NCBI RefSeq assembly: GCF_008801815.1
Contig: NZ_VZOX01000014.1
From: Edwardsiella anguillarum
GTDB taxonomy: Bacteria; Pseudomonadota; Gammaproteobacteria; Enterobacterales; Enterobacteriaceae
Length of the DNA: 64,000 nucleotides
Strand: one strand, 5' to 3'
In this document: positions 1-8,862 of the stretch, in pieces
How the letters are laid out: every line of letters starts with the position of its first letter
Numbering within the stretch: the first letter of the stretch is position 1
Notes under the pieces: model-generated
Database searches by the model: none
Told to the model about the DNA's origin: nothing
The model's input: the letters and a program-made list of their open reading frames with translations, nothing else
Position numbers and translations under genes: made by a program

Positions 1-1
1 C

Positions 2-1498
2 CGCTATGCCGAACACCACGGCGTACATATCACTGACGACGCGGTACGCGCGGCCGTCACATTGTCGCGCCGCTATTTGACCGGACGCCAGCTGCCGGAC
101 AAAGCCGTTGACCTGCTGGATACCGCCTCTGCCCGTGTGCGAATGAGTCTCGACACCGTGCCGGAAGCGCTGACCCAGTATCGCGCACAGCTCACCGCGC
201 TGGATATCGAAAAGCAGGCGCTGCTGGAAGATATCGCGCTGGGTAATAATCAGCACGGCGAACGCCTGGCGGCGATTGAGCAGCAGCAGAACGACCTGAT
301 TGTCGAACTCGACGTGCTGGAAACCCAGTATGGTCGCGAGCTGAGCCTGACCAAACAACTGCTCGACGTGCGCCCGGACATCAGCCGTCAGACCGATATC
401 AACAACCTGCAAAACCAGCTCTCCGCGCTGCAGGGCAGCACGCCACTGTTGTCGCTGGACGTGGACACCCGCACCGTGGCCAACGTGATTGCCGACTGGA
501 CCGGCGTTCCGTTGTCTTCCCTGATGAAAGATGAACAGACCGAACTGCTGACCCTGGAAGCTGAAATCGGTAGGCGCGTAGTGGGGCAGGACGTGGCGCT
601 GATCGCCATTGCCCAGCGCCTGCGCGCGGCGAAAACCGGCCTGACGTCTGAGAACGGCCCGCAGGGCGTATTCCTGCTGGTTGGTCCGAGTGGCGTGGGG
701 AAAACCGAGACCGCGCTGGCGCTGGCGGATGTGCTGTACGGTGGCGAGAAATCCCTCATCACCATCAACCTGTCTGAATACCAGGAGCCGCACACGGTAT
801 CCCAGCTAAAAGGCTCTCCGCCGGGTTACGTGGGTTACGGCCAGGGCGGCATTCTCACCGAAGCGGTGCGCAAGCGTCCGTACAGCGTGGTGCTGCTGGA
901 TGAGGTGGAAAAAGCCCATCGTGACGTGATAAACCTGTTCTATCAGGTGTTCGACCGCGGCTTTATGCGCGACGGCGAAGGGCGTGAAATCGACTTCCGT
1001 AATACCGTTATTCTGATGACCTCGAACCTCGGCAGCGACCACCTGATGCAGCTGCTGGATGAACAGCCAGGTGCCAGCGAAAGCGACCTGCACGAACTGC
1101 TGCGCCCGACTTTACGTGACCACTTCCAGCCCGCGCTGCTGGCCCGTTTCCAGACAGTTATCTACCGTCCGCTGGCAGAATTAGCCATGCGCACCATCGT
1201 GGAGATGAAACTCAGCCAGGTGAGTCAACGCCTGAAGCGTCACTACGGTCTGACCATGCAGATTGGCGAGAGCCTGTATGACACGCTGACCGCGGCCTGC
1301 CTGTTGCCGGATACCGGTGCGCGTAACGTTGACAGCCTTCTCAACCAGCAAATCCTGCCGGTGCTGAGTCAGCAACTGCTGACCCATATGGCTGCGAAGC
1401 AGAAGCCCAAATTACTGACGCTGGAATGGCACGACGATGAGGGCATTGTGCTGGCGTTTGATACCCCAGCCACTGAACCAGAAGGAACTGACGCATGA
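2..1498 (+). CDS. clpV: T6SS ATPase ClpV (TssH), 5' truncated by window edge
   Basis: C-terminal ~498 residues of the AAA+ ATPase that disassembles the contracted TssBC sheath in the cytoplasm. The frame is open to the window edge, so the start lies upstream; the TTG at 62 is internal. What is visible: the end of the first AAA domain, a charged coiled-coil linker (codons for about residues 40-130 of this fragment), then the second AAA domain with Walker A GPSGVGKT near base 690 and Walker B VVLLDEVEKAH near 890, and the small C-terminal D2 domain. Identification as ClpV rather than ClpB rests on the T6SS neighbours. The stop overlaps the vgrG start (ATGA, 1495-1498), so the two are translationally coupled. 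Confidence 0.95.
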   Translation, partial: RYAEHHGVHITDDAVRAAVTLSRRYLTGRQLPDKAVDLLDTASARVRMSLDTVPEALTQYRAQLTALDIEKQALLEDIALGNNQHGERLAAIEQQQNDLIVELDVLETQYGRELSLTKQLLDVRPDISRQTDINNLQNQLSALQGSTPLLSLDVDTRTVANVIADWTGVPLSSLMKDEQTELLTLEAEIGRRVVGQDVALIAIAQRLRAAKTGLTSENGPQGVFLLVGPSGVGKTETALALADVLYGGEKSLITINLSEYQEPHTVSQLKGSPPGYVGYGQGGILTEAVRKRPYSVVLLDEVEKAHRDVINLFYQVFDRGFMRDGEGREIDFRNTVILMTSNLGSDHLMQLLDEQPGASESDLHELLRPTLRDHFQPALLARFQTVIYRPLAELAMRTIVEMKLSQVSQRLKRHYGLTMQIGESLYDTLTAACLLPDTGARNVDSLLNQQILPVLSQQLLTHMAAKQKPKLLTLEWHDDEGIVLAFDTPATEPEGTDA

Positions 1499-3846
1499 GC
1501 ACGAATCTCAAAATCCGCTTCAGCCACAATCATCACGGGCTTTCGGTAAAAGGCTGTGAGTCCGGGCTGGACGTCCTGGCCTTTGAGGGGCACGAAGCCC
1601 TGAGTCAACCGTTTAGCTACCGTATTGAGTTCACCAGTGGCGATCATGCCATCAGCAAGGAAATGATGCTGATGAAAGCGGCCTCCCTGACGCTGCAGGC
1701 ACCGGTGGATCAGGGCTACGGCATTAAGGTGCAACAGGCCGTTCGCGTGATTCAGGGGGTAGTCAGCGGTTTTGAACGCCTCGGTACCTCAAAAGATGAA
1801 ACCCATTACGCCCTGACGCTGACCCCGCGCCTGGCGTTGCTCAGCCGTTCACACCAGAACGCCATTTATCAGGACATGTCGGTTCCGCAGATTGTTGAAA
1901 AAATTCTGCGCGAGCGCCACAGCATGCGCGGCCAAGATTTTCTGTTCTCGCTGACGCAGGAATATCCGCGCCGCGAGCAGGTGATGCAGTACGGCGAGGA
2001 CGATCTGCATTTCATCACCCGACTGCTGGGTGAGGTGGGCATCTGGTTCCGCTTTACCACCGATATGCGCCTCAATATCGATGTGGTGGAGTTTTACGAC
2101 GGCCCGCAGGGCTATGAGAAAGGGCTGACCCTGCCGTCGGTGCCGCCGTCGGGCCAGCACTCAAAAGGCGTGGACTCGGTGTGGGGAATGGAGACCCATC
2201 ATCACGTGGTGCAGAAGCAGGTCAGCACCTGTGATTACAACTACCGTGCGGCAAACGAGGACATGAACACCCAGGTCGATGTGACCCGGGGGGACGCCAC
2301 TACCTACGGTGATGCCTATCACTATGCCGACAATTACCTGACGCCGGGCAGTAAATACGACCGCCATCCGGCCCCGGAATCCGGGGCGTTCTATGCCCGT
2401 ATCCGGCATGAGCGTTACCTGAATGGGCAGACGCAGACCCACGCCATCACCAGTTGCCCGACGCTGTTCCCGGGTATGCTGTTAAAGGTCACCGGCGGCT
2501 ATGAGGTGGCAGACGTGTTTGCGCAGGGCGTGGTCATCACCGTGATGCGCAGCCATGCGCGCCGTGATGAAGATTTTGGTGTGAATTTTGAGGGTATCCC
2601 GGACAGCTCGGATTTTGGCTTCCGCCCGGCCCCCGGCGCCCGTCCGGTGATGGCCGGCACGCTGCCGGCCCGCGTTACCAGCACCACCGAAAATGACGCC
2701 TACGGCCATATCGACCGCGATGGCCGCTACCGCGTCAACATGCTGTTCGACCGCGATAACTGGGAGACCGGTTTTGAAAGCCTGTGGGTGCGCCAGTCGC
2801 GCCCCTATGCCGGTGATACCTATGGCCTGCACCTGCCGCTGCTGGCGGGCACCGAAGTGGCGATTAGCTTTGAGGACGGTAACCCGGACCGGCCGTACAT
2901 CTCCGGCGTACTTCATGACTCGGCGCACGGTGACCACGTCACCATTCAGAACTACAAACGCAACGTCCTGCGCACCCCGGCGAACAACAAAATCCGCCTC
3001 GACGATGCGCGCGGGAAAGAGCATATCAAGGTCAGCACGGAGTACGGTGGTAAGAGTCAGCTCAATCTCGGTCACCTGGTCGACAGCGAGAAACAGCCAC
3101 GTGGCGAGGGTTTTGAGCTCAGAAGCGACAGCTGGGGCGCTATCCGGGCACAGAAGGGGATGTTTATCAGCGCTGACGGTCAGACGATGGCGCAGGGGGC
3201 GGCGCTGGAGATGCAGCCGGCGGTCAGCAATCTGGGCGATGCCCGGGAGCAGATGACCTCCATCTCCGATGACGCGCAGAAGGCGGCCGCGACCCCGGCG
3301 GATCTCCGGGCGCAAATCACACTGCTGGAGCAGCAGCTGACAGATCTCAAAAAATCGGTGCTGCTGCTCAGCGCGCCGGATGGTGTGGCGCTGACCAGCG
3401 GACAGCACCTACAGGTATCGGCCGGCCAGAATCTGATTGCCACTGCCGGTAAAAATGCGGACGTCAGCGTGGTGAAAAATCTGTTTATCGGGGTCGGTAA
3501 TGCCCTGAGTGTGTTCGTTCGTAAGCTGGGGATCAAGCTCATCGCCAACCAGGGGCCGGTGAGGATCCAGGCGCAGAATGCGTTGATGGAGCTGCTCGCC
3601 CGTGGAGAGATCCGCGTCGTCAGCACCGAAGATCGCATCGAAATCATTGCCAAAAAACAGGTCACGATTAACGGGGGCGGAAGCTATATCACCCTCGATG
3701 CCAATGGCATTGAATCAGCCACTCAGGGTGAATACCTGACCAAGGCCGGGTATTACGGACGAAAAGAAAAGGCCAGCAAGCAGGTAGCGTTTCCGAGCAT
3801 GGCGCCTGAAACCGCAGAGTCCTCCAGTAAATGCAGCTTTTCATGA
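1495..3846 (+). CDS. vgrG: T6SS spike protein VgrG (TssI)
   Basis: Trimeric spike at the tip of the Hcp tube, 783 residues. The N-terminal ~400 residues form the phage gp27-like hub and the middle part the gp5-like OB fold (about residues 380-480). A DUF2345-type beta-helix extension follows from about residue 560 to 750. The start overlaps the clpV stop. Such a length is usual for an extended VgrG without a large enzymatic domain. The end is odd: the frame stops at 3844-3846 just after a TTTT run, but the +1-shifted frame stays open to 3940 and its stop overlaps the next likely start. The annotated C-terminus may therefore be short by about 30 residues. Confidence 0.93.
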   Translation: MSTNLKIRFSHNHHGLSVKGCESGLDVLAFEGHEALSQPFSYRIEFTSGDHAISKEMMLMKAASLTLQAPVDQGYGIKVQQAVRVIQGVVSGFERLGTSKDETHYALTLTPRLALLSRSHQNAIYQDMSVPQIVEKILRERHSMRGQDFLFSLTQEYPRREQVMQYGEDDLHFITRLLGEVGIWFRFTTDMRLNIDVVEFYDGPQGYEKGLTLPSVPPSGQHSKGVDSVWGMETHHHVVQKQVSTCDYNYRAANEDMNTQVDVTRGDATTYGDAYHYADNYLTPGSKYDRHPAPESGAFYARIRHERYLNGQTQTHAITSCPTLFPGMLLKVTGGYEVADVFAQGVVITVMRSHARRDEDFGVNFEGIPDSSDFGFRPAPGARPVMAGTLPARVTSTTENDAYGHIDRDGRYRVNMLFDRDNWETGFESLWVRQSRPYAGDTYGLHLPLLAGTEVAISFEDGNPDRPYISGVLHDSAHGDHVTIQNYKRNVLRTPANNKIRLDDARGKEHIKVSTEYGGKSQLNLGHLVDSEKQPRGEGFELRSDSWGAIRAQKGMFISADGQTMAQGAALEMQPAVSNLGDAREQMTSISDDAQKAAATPADLRAQITLLEQQLTDLKKSVLLLSAPDGVALTSGQHLQVSAGQNLIATAGKNADVSVVKNLFIGVGNALSVFVRKLGIKLIANQGPVRIQAQNALMELLARGEIRVVSTEDRIEIIAKKQVTINGGGSYITLDANGIESATQGEYLTKAGYYGRKEKASKQVAFPSMAPETAESSSKCSFS

Positions 3847-3940
3847 CGGGGTGTTGGCCGATGATGATCGGCCCACCGCCTCTGAAGGCGAGAGCGGCCC
3901 ATGTAACGGATGCGGCCTGCCTCGAAAGGGGCATGACTGA
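3836..3940 (+). other. Possible out-of-frame C-terminal tail of VgrG
   Basis: After the TTTT run at about 3838-3841 the frame-2 reading continues as SFHDGVLADDDRP, an acidic stretch, then GPCNGCGLPRKGHD and a stop at 3938-3940. That stop overlaps an ATG at 3933 (ATGACTGA), the same coupling arrangement used by the other genes of this operon. A one-base deletion in the T run would fuse it to VgrG. It could be a sequencing or assembly error, a real mutation, or chance. The paired cysteines (C-N-G-C) are suggestive of a genuine tail but prove nothing. Confidence 0.35.
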
Positions 3941-4205
3941 CGTTCATCGTCGTGGGTACCCGGTTCACGCTCATGGCGCGTGGCAGGGCGGGAGCTACAT
4001 TTGCCAGACTGCCGCAGGAGGCGCGGCCGAGCGCGTGCGAGCGATTGCGGAGGCGTTCATCGTTTCACTGCGCACACGCGTCGCCAGACGCGATCTGGCA
4101 CCGCAGAACCTCAACGCCGATAAACCCAATCTGATATGGGATGAATCAGATAACACTTATGGTTACGACAAAGATGAGTTGCAAGAGAAATGCCGTATTC
4201 CCTGA
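3933..4205 (+). CDS. Small T6SS-linked hypothetical protein
   Basis: About 90 residues starting MTDVHRRGYPVH, no recognised family. The frame is open from 3831, but 3933 is the better start because its ATG overlaps the stop of the shifted vgrG tail. The N-terminal half contains a W-Q-G-G-S-Y segment and a basic helix (ERVRAIAEAFIVSLRTRVARR); the C-terminal half is acidic and polar. It overlaps the next gene by 16 bases. Position directly after vgrG would suit an adaptor, an effector fragment or an immunity protein, but this is inference from context only. It could also be a remnant. Confidence 0.45.
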   Translation: MTDVHRRGYPVHAHGAWQGGSYICQTAAGGAAERVRAIAEAFIVSLRTRVARRDLAPQNLNADKPNLIWDESDNTYGYDKDELQEKCRIP

Positions 4206-5398
4206 AAAATCCTCCCGAATGTCATCCTCGATCGGCACCACCGAAAATATCACGTTGGCTTGCGGCTCTGGCGATACCGTTGGTCATTGTCGTGATCCTC
4301 ATGCGGATATTGGGAGTTTATATCGATAACAAGCACTTCGGGTTGATTGCTATGGGGACCCCTGTCGTGGTGTGGATCGTGAGTTTCAGTATTCGTCTGT
4401 GGGGCTGGTCATTACAGGACAGTAAAGCGAATGCTTTTGACCGACGTCGGGAACAATGGATCTTGCGTGAGACCCGCCGAGCGCGCCGTGCGCTTCAGAT
4501 ACTGAATACGACATTTATCACAGCCCATCAGGAGAGCGAACCAGGTTCTGTCGCCGTTGAAATGCGCAATAACCACAGCATTATCATTTCTCAGTCGGAC
4601 TGGAAAAACGAGAAGAGTAACAGGATGAGCCGCATCGGGGCGGGACCGGATGAGACGCCTGAGCGGCTCGTCTCACGCCTGCTTTCAGCGCTCATTGCCG
4701 ATCTGCCCGTCGACCAGTTTCCTGAAAATGCCGCGCTGGCGGTCATCCTTGATGTCTCGTCATCTCTGTCATGCCCTACTGTTCGGGCGATTTGGCAGAA
4801 AGCCTGGCAGGAGAGCGGCATAGCCTGCGCGGTTGAGTATGTGGACAGCCGTGGTCCGGGGGGCGTCAGCCACTGGCTGGATCACCGAATCCAAGATGAG
4901 GCGATGTTGTTGATTATTGGCCTCCAGGTTGATCCGGTTATATCGAACAACACGGCGGAAGCCGCCGTTGCCCTGCTTCTGGGCAACCGCCTGACGCAGC
5001 AGGCTATTGACCCCCTCGCGCTGCTGCACCGGCCAGATGCGGCCCCTCCGGGTGAGCTGTGCGGGGGGATGAACATGGCCGCCTATAACGTCCCGCTCAA
5101 AGAGAATATCGTGAAAAATTTATGGCTTGCCGGGCTGACGGGGGCGCAGCGCGCAGAAGTGATCGCGTGCCAGAATGCGCATCCTGCGCAGTCCGTAGAG
5201 GACGAAGCCGTGATTTCACTCGATATGTCGATGGGATATGCCGGCGCCGCTGCGCCCTGGTTGGCCATCGCGGCCGCCACTGAAATCGCACGGCAAACGC
5301 AGTCACCCCAGATGATTATCTGCGGCGACACCACGCAGAATGCGCTGTGGAGCACGCTCATTACCCCGATGGCTTCCCGACAGGAGATGGATCCGTGA
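4190..5398 (+). CDS. T6SS-associated inner-membrane hypothetical protein
   Basis: 402 residues. A basic N-terminus is followed by two hydrophobic segments, about residues 23-42 and 52-73, then a long soluble domain of mixed composition with no catalytic motif I recognise. Genes of this general kind (two N-terminal transmembrane segments, unknown large domain) sit between the spike genes and tssM in enterobacterial T6SS clusters, so a role near the TssJLM membrane complex or in effector handling is possible. The stop overlaps the tssM start as GTGA (5395-5398), which supports an operon. Function unknown. Confidence 0.8.
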   Translation: MPYSLKNPPECHPRSAPPKISRWLAALAIPLVIVVILMRILGVYIDNKHFGLIAMGTPVVVWIVSFSIRLWGWSLQDSKANAFDRRREQWILRETRRARRALQILNTTFITAHQESEPGSVAVEMRNNHSIIISQSDWKNEKSNRMSRIGAGPDETPERLVSRLLSALIADLPVDQFPENAALAVILDVSSSLSCPTVRAIWQKAWQESGIACAVEYVDSRGPGGVSHWLDHRIQDEAMLLIIGLQVDPVISNNTAEAAVALLLGNRLTQQAIDPLALLHRPDAAPPGELCGGMNMAAYNVPLKENIVKNLWLAGLTGAQRAEVIACQNAHPAQSVEDEAVISLDMSMGYAGAAAPWLAIAAATEIARQTQSPQMIICGDTTQNALWSTLITPMASRQEMDP

Positions 5399-8300
5399 CG
5401 CTACCTTTGGCACCGAAGACGACGGAAGGGCGCTATCTTTCTGGCGTATTCATTCTCTTTTTACTCCTTGCCGCAATGACGTTTATGGTCTGGCGGTATC
5501 CGGACATCGCCGGGCTGGAGAGGGGGAGTCCGCAGCAGACTTACTGGCTTATTGGCGGGTGCTGCATTAGCGGATGCACATTTATTATGCTGGTTACGCT
5601 CCTGTGGGCCGCGCTCAGTGCCGGCAAAACGGCGTTTGATGCTCTCGTCGACGCGACAAATGGCGATGACGAGGGGGCGAAAAGGGAAAGTGAACACCCC
5701 CCTGAGTCTCCGGCGGGGGTGATGTCTGGAGCGATACGGGCCCACCTACGCTCACGGGTTGGCTTTTACTGGCGTGGAAAAGCCCGCCTGTTGTTGGTGA
5801 CGGGCGACGCCGCCGCGATTGAGCAACTGGTTCCCGGCCTGCAGCAGCGGCAGTGGCTTGAGGGTAACCGTACCGTTCTGATTTATGGCGGCAGTCTGAT
5901 ATCGGAGCCCGACCATGAAAAATACGCGGCGCTGCGCAGGCTGCGTCGCGGACGCCCGCTGGACGGTATTGTCCGTGTCATGCCGGCGTCGCTTCACCTG
6001 ACACCACACATCAGTGACAACGATTTACGCGGGCTGGAAAAAATCAGCGAGCTGCTGCGTTATTCCGCACCGGTCTGGCTGTGGCAACTGTGCGACAGTC
6101 CATGGTCGCAGACTAACCGCACAGAACAGACGGTAGGGGCCTGTTTTCCGCTACGTGCGAAAGCCGAAGATATTACCCGCCAGCTTGAATTGATGCTGCC
6201 GACGCTGCGGGCGCAGGGGGTGAGTCAGATCGCTGATAACGATAGCCACGACTTCCTGCTGCGCCTGGGGCAGCGCCTGAAAGACGGCGGTATCGCCCGC
6301 TGGGCTCAGCAACTGCGGCCATGGCTCTCCGACGCTCAGCAGCGCGTTTCGCTGCGGGGCCTGATGTTCAGCCTGCCGGAGAATAAACCCGCTGATATTT
6401 TCGAGAGAAGCGCCGGCGCTGAGAAATATGTCCCGGAGTCACAACGCCATGCGCTGACCCTGCCGGTGACCTGGCAGGGTATCGTTGACCGCTGCACCCG
6501 TATTCGTGGTCGCCGGGTCGGTAGGGCGTGGGAACAGACGCTGGCCTGGGCCATGATGGCGATCATCGGCGTCTGGGGCGCCGGGCTGCTGCTCGCCTTT
6601 GCGCTGAACTCCGGCCAGATATCTTCCGTGGCGGCAAAAGCCCGATACCTGGTGGCGCATCCTTCCGTCTCCGATGCACAGCTGGTGGCCTTGCACGATC
6701 TGCGTAATGACGCCGGTCGCCTGCTGCATCATGTCCGGGAGGAGACGCCATGGTATCAGCGCTTCGGCCTGAACCATAGCCCGCAGCTGCTCGACGCGAT
6801 GCTGCCCTGGTACGGCGTGGCGAACAACCGCCTGATACGCGACCCGGCATATGCCGCCCTGATGCAGAAGCTCAGCGCGCTGGTAAACTCAGCGCCCAGC
6901 AGCGCCCTGCGGGCACAGCTGGCAAAGCCGGGCTATGACCAGCTGAAAGCCTGGCTGATGATGTCCCGTCCGGATAAAGCCGACGGTGCGTTTTTCGCGC
7001 AGACCATGCAATCCGTGCAGCCGACGCGCATGGGCATCTCAACCGGCCTGTGGCAAAGCCTGTCGCCGACTTTGTGGGCATTCTACATCGCCGAACTGCC
7101 CGAGCAGCCACGGTGGAAAATCGCGCCGGATGCGCAACGGGTCAGCCAGAGCCGTCAGGTGCTGCTGCAGCAAATTGGACGGCGCAACGCCGACGGCACG
7201 CTGTATGAGAACATGCTCAACTCGGTGCGTCGTAACTTCGCCGACGTGTCACTGGAAGACATGACTCGCGGCACCGATGCGCGCCGACTCTTCACCACCG
7301 AGGCGGTGGTGCCGGGCATGTTCACTCGTCAGGCGTGGGAAGGGGGGATACAGCAGGCCATCGAGAAAGCCGCGACTTCCCGACGCGATGCAATCGACTG
7401 GGTGTTGAGCGATGCCGCTACGTCAGTACCCGCTGAGCTGGCGCCGGAAGCGCTGAAAACGCGCCTGCTGCAACGTTACTTCACCGACTTCGCCGGCAGC
7501 TGGCTGAACTTTCTCAACAGTCTGCGGCTTAACCCGGCGAACAACATTGCGGACGTCGCAGACCAGCTGGCGCTGATGAGCGATGTCCGCCAGTCGCCAC
7601 TGATTGCCCTGATGAATACCGTCGCCTGGCAGGGGCAGGCCGGCCAGCAAAGTGAAGGCCTTTCGAGTTCCATCGTCTCATCGGCTAAGGCGCTGATGGG
7701 GGGGGAAGAGACACCAGCGATTGACCCGTCTGCCACGGAGTTGCAGGGGCCATTGGATGACACCTTCGGTCCGCTGCTTCAGCTGCTGGGTAAAAACAAC
7801 GGCAGCAACCTCATGTCGGCCGACAACTCACTGAGCCTGCAGACGTATCTGACCCGCATCACCCGCGTGCGTCTGCGCCTGCAACAGGTGGCCAGCGCCT
7901 CCGACCCGCAGGCGATGCTACAAACCCTGGCGCAGACCGTATTCCAGGGCAAAAGCGTGGACTTGAGCGACACCCAGCAATATGGCAGCCTGATTGCGGC
8001 AAGCCTGGGCGAAGCGTGGAGCGGTTTTGGCAGCACCGTGTTTGTTCAGCCGCTGACCCAGGCCTGGGAGACCGTGCTTCAGCCGTCGGCGGCGAGCCTG
8101 AATGACAAATGGCGCCGCGCCGTGGTGGCGAACTGGCACACGGCATTCGACGGCCGTTTCCCGTTTGCTGACAGCAAAAGTGATGCCTCTTTACCGATGC
8201 TGGCCGAGTTTGTGCGCAAAGACAGCGGCCGTATTGAACGCTTCCTGACCGCAGAGCTCAGCGGCGTGCTGCACAAAGAGGGCAGCCGATGGGTAGCGGA

Positions 8301-8862
8301 TAAGGTCAACAGCCAGGGGCTAAGCTTTAATCCGGCCTTCCTGCGCGCCATTAACCAGCTGAGCCAGCTGTCGGACATCCTGTTTACCGACGGCGGTCAG
8401 GGCATCAGCTTTGAACTGCAGGCACGCCCGGCGCCGCAGGTGGTGGAGACTCAGCTGATCATCGACGGACAAAAGCTGCACTACTTTAACCAGATGGCCG
8501 ACTGGCAGCCCTTCCGCTGGCCGGGAGACACTTACACGCCGGGCACCATGCTGACCTGGACCACCGTCAGCGCCGGAGCGCGTCTGTTCGGGGACTACAG
8601 TGGAACCTGGGGCTTTATTCGCTGGCTGGGAGAGGGTAAACGACAGCCGCTGGACCGCAGCCGGTGGATGATGAGCTTCAGCGCGCCGGATGGCTCCACC
8701 CTACGGTGGGTGCTGCGCTCGCAGCTGGGCAGCGGTCCACTGGCGTTACTGGCACTGCGCAACTTCACGCTGCCGGATCAGATCTTCAACGTCGACAGCG
8801 TGGCCACGGCTCCGGCGCGGATGGCCGACGCGGAAGAGAGTGACATGGACGGAGTCGAATAA
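5395..8862 (+). CDS. tssM: T6SS membrane complex protein TssM (IcmF/VasK)
   Basis: About 1155 residues. The GTG at 5395 is preferred: it overlaps the previous stop and has AGGAG eight bases upstream, better than the in-frame ATG at 5347. TssM spans the inner membrane and periplasm and joins TssL to the lipoprotein TssJ. Two N-terminal hydrophobic segments (about residues 15-35 and 50-75) and a third near residue 385-405 are visible, followed by the long periplasmic IcmF-related region. Oddity: the cytoplasmic domain between the second and third segments reads LLLVTGDAAAIEQL where many TssM proteins carry a GxxGxGK(T/S) P-loop, so nucleotide binding is probably lost. Stop overlaps the tssA start (TAATG). 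Confidence 0.95.
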   Translation: MTLPLAPKTTEGRYLSGVFILFLLLAAMTFMVWRYPDIAGLERGSPQQTYWLIGGCCISGCTFIMLVTLLWAALSAGKTAFDALVDATNGDDEGAKRESEHPPESPAGVMSGAIRAHLRSRVGFYWRGKARLLLVTGDAAAIEQLVPGLQQRQWLEGNRTVLIYGGSLISEPDHEKYAALRRLRRGRPLDGIVRVMPASLHLTPHISDNDLRGLEKISELLRYSAPVWLWQLCDSPWSQTNRTEQTVGACFPLRAKAEDITRQLELMLPTLRAQGVSQIADNDSHDFLLRLGQRLKDGGIARWAQQLRPWLSDAQQRVSLRGLMFSLPENKPADIFERSAGAEKYVPESQRHALTLPVTWQGIVDRCTRIRGRRVGRAWEQTLAWAMMAIIGVWGAGLLLAFALNSGQISSVAAKARYLVAHPSVSDAQLVALHDLRNDAGRLLHHVREETPWYQRFGLNHSPQLLDAMLPWYGVANNRLIRDPAYAALMQKLSALVNSAPSSALRAQLAKPGYDQLKAWLMMSRPDKADGAFFAQTMQSVQPTRMGISTGLWQSLSPTLWAFYIAELPEQPRWKIAPDAQRVSQSRQVLLQQIGRRNADGTLYENMLNSVRRNFADVSLEDMTRGTDARRLFTTEAVVPGMFTRQAWEGGIQQAIEKAATSRRDAIDWVLSDAATSVPAELAPEALKTRLLQRYFTDFAGSWLNFLNSLRLNPANNIADVADQLALMSDVRQSPLIALMNTVAWQGQAGQQSEGLSSSIVSSAKALMGGEETPAIDPSATELQGPLDDTFGPLLQLLGKNNGSNLMSADNSLSLQTYLTRITRVRLRLQQVASASDPQAMLQTLAQTVFQGKSVDLSDTQQYGSLIAASLGEAWSGFGSTVFVQPLTQAWETVLQPSAASLNDKWRRAVVANWHTAFDGRFPFADSKSDASLPMLAEFVRKDSGRIERFLTAELSGVLHKEGSRWVADKVNSQGLSFNPAFLRAINQLSQLSDILFTDGGQGISFELQARPAPQVVETQLIIDGQKLHYFNQMADWQPFRWPGDTYTPGTMLTWTTVSAGARLFGDYSGTWGFIRWLGEGKRQPLDRSRWMMSFSAPDGSTLRWVLRSQLGSGPLALLALRNFTLPDQIFNVDSVATAPARMADAEESDMDGVE

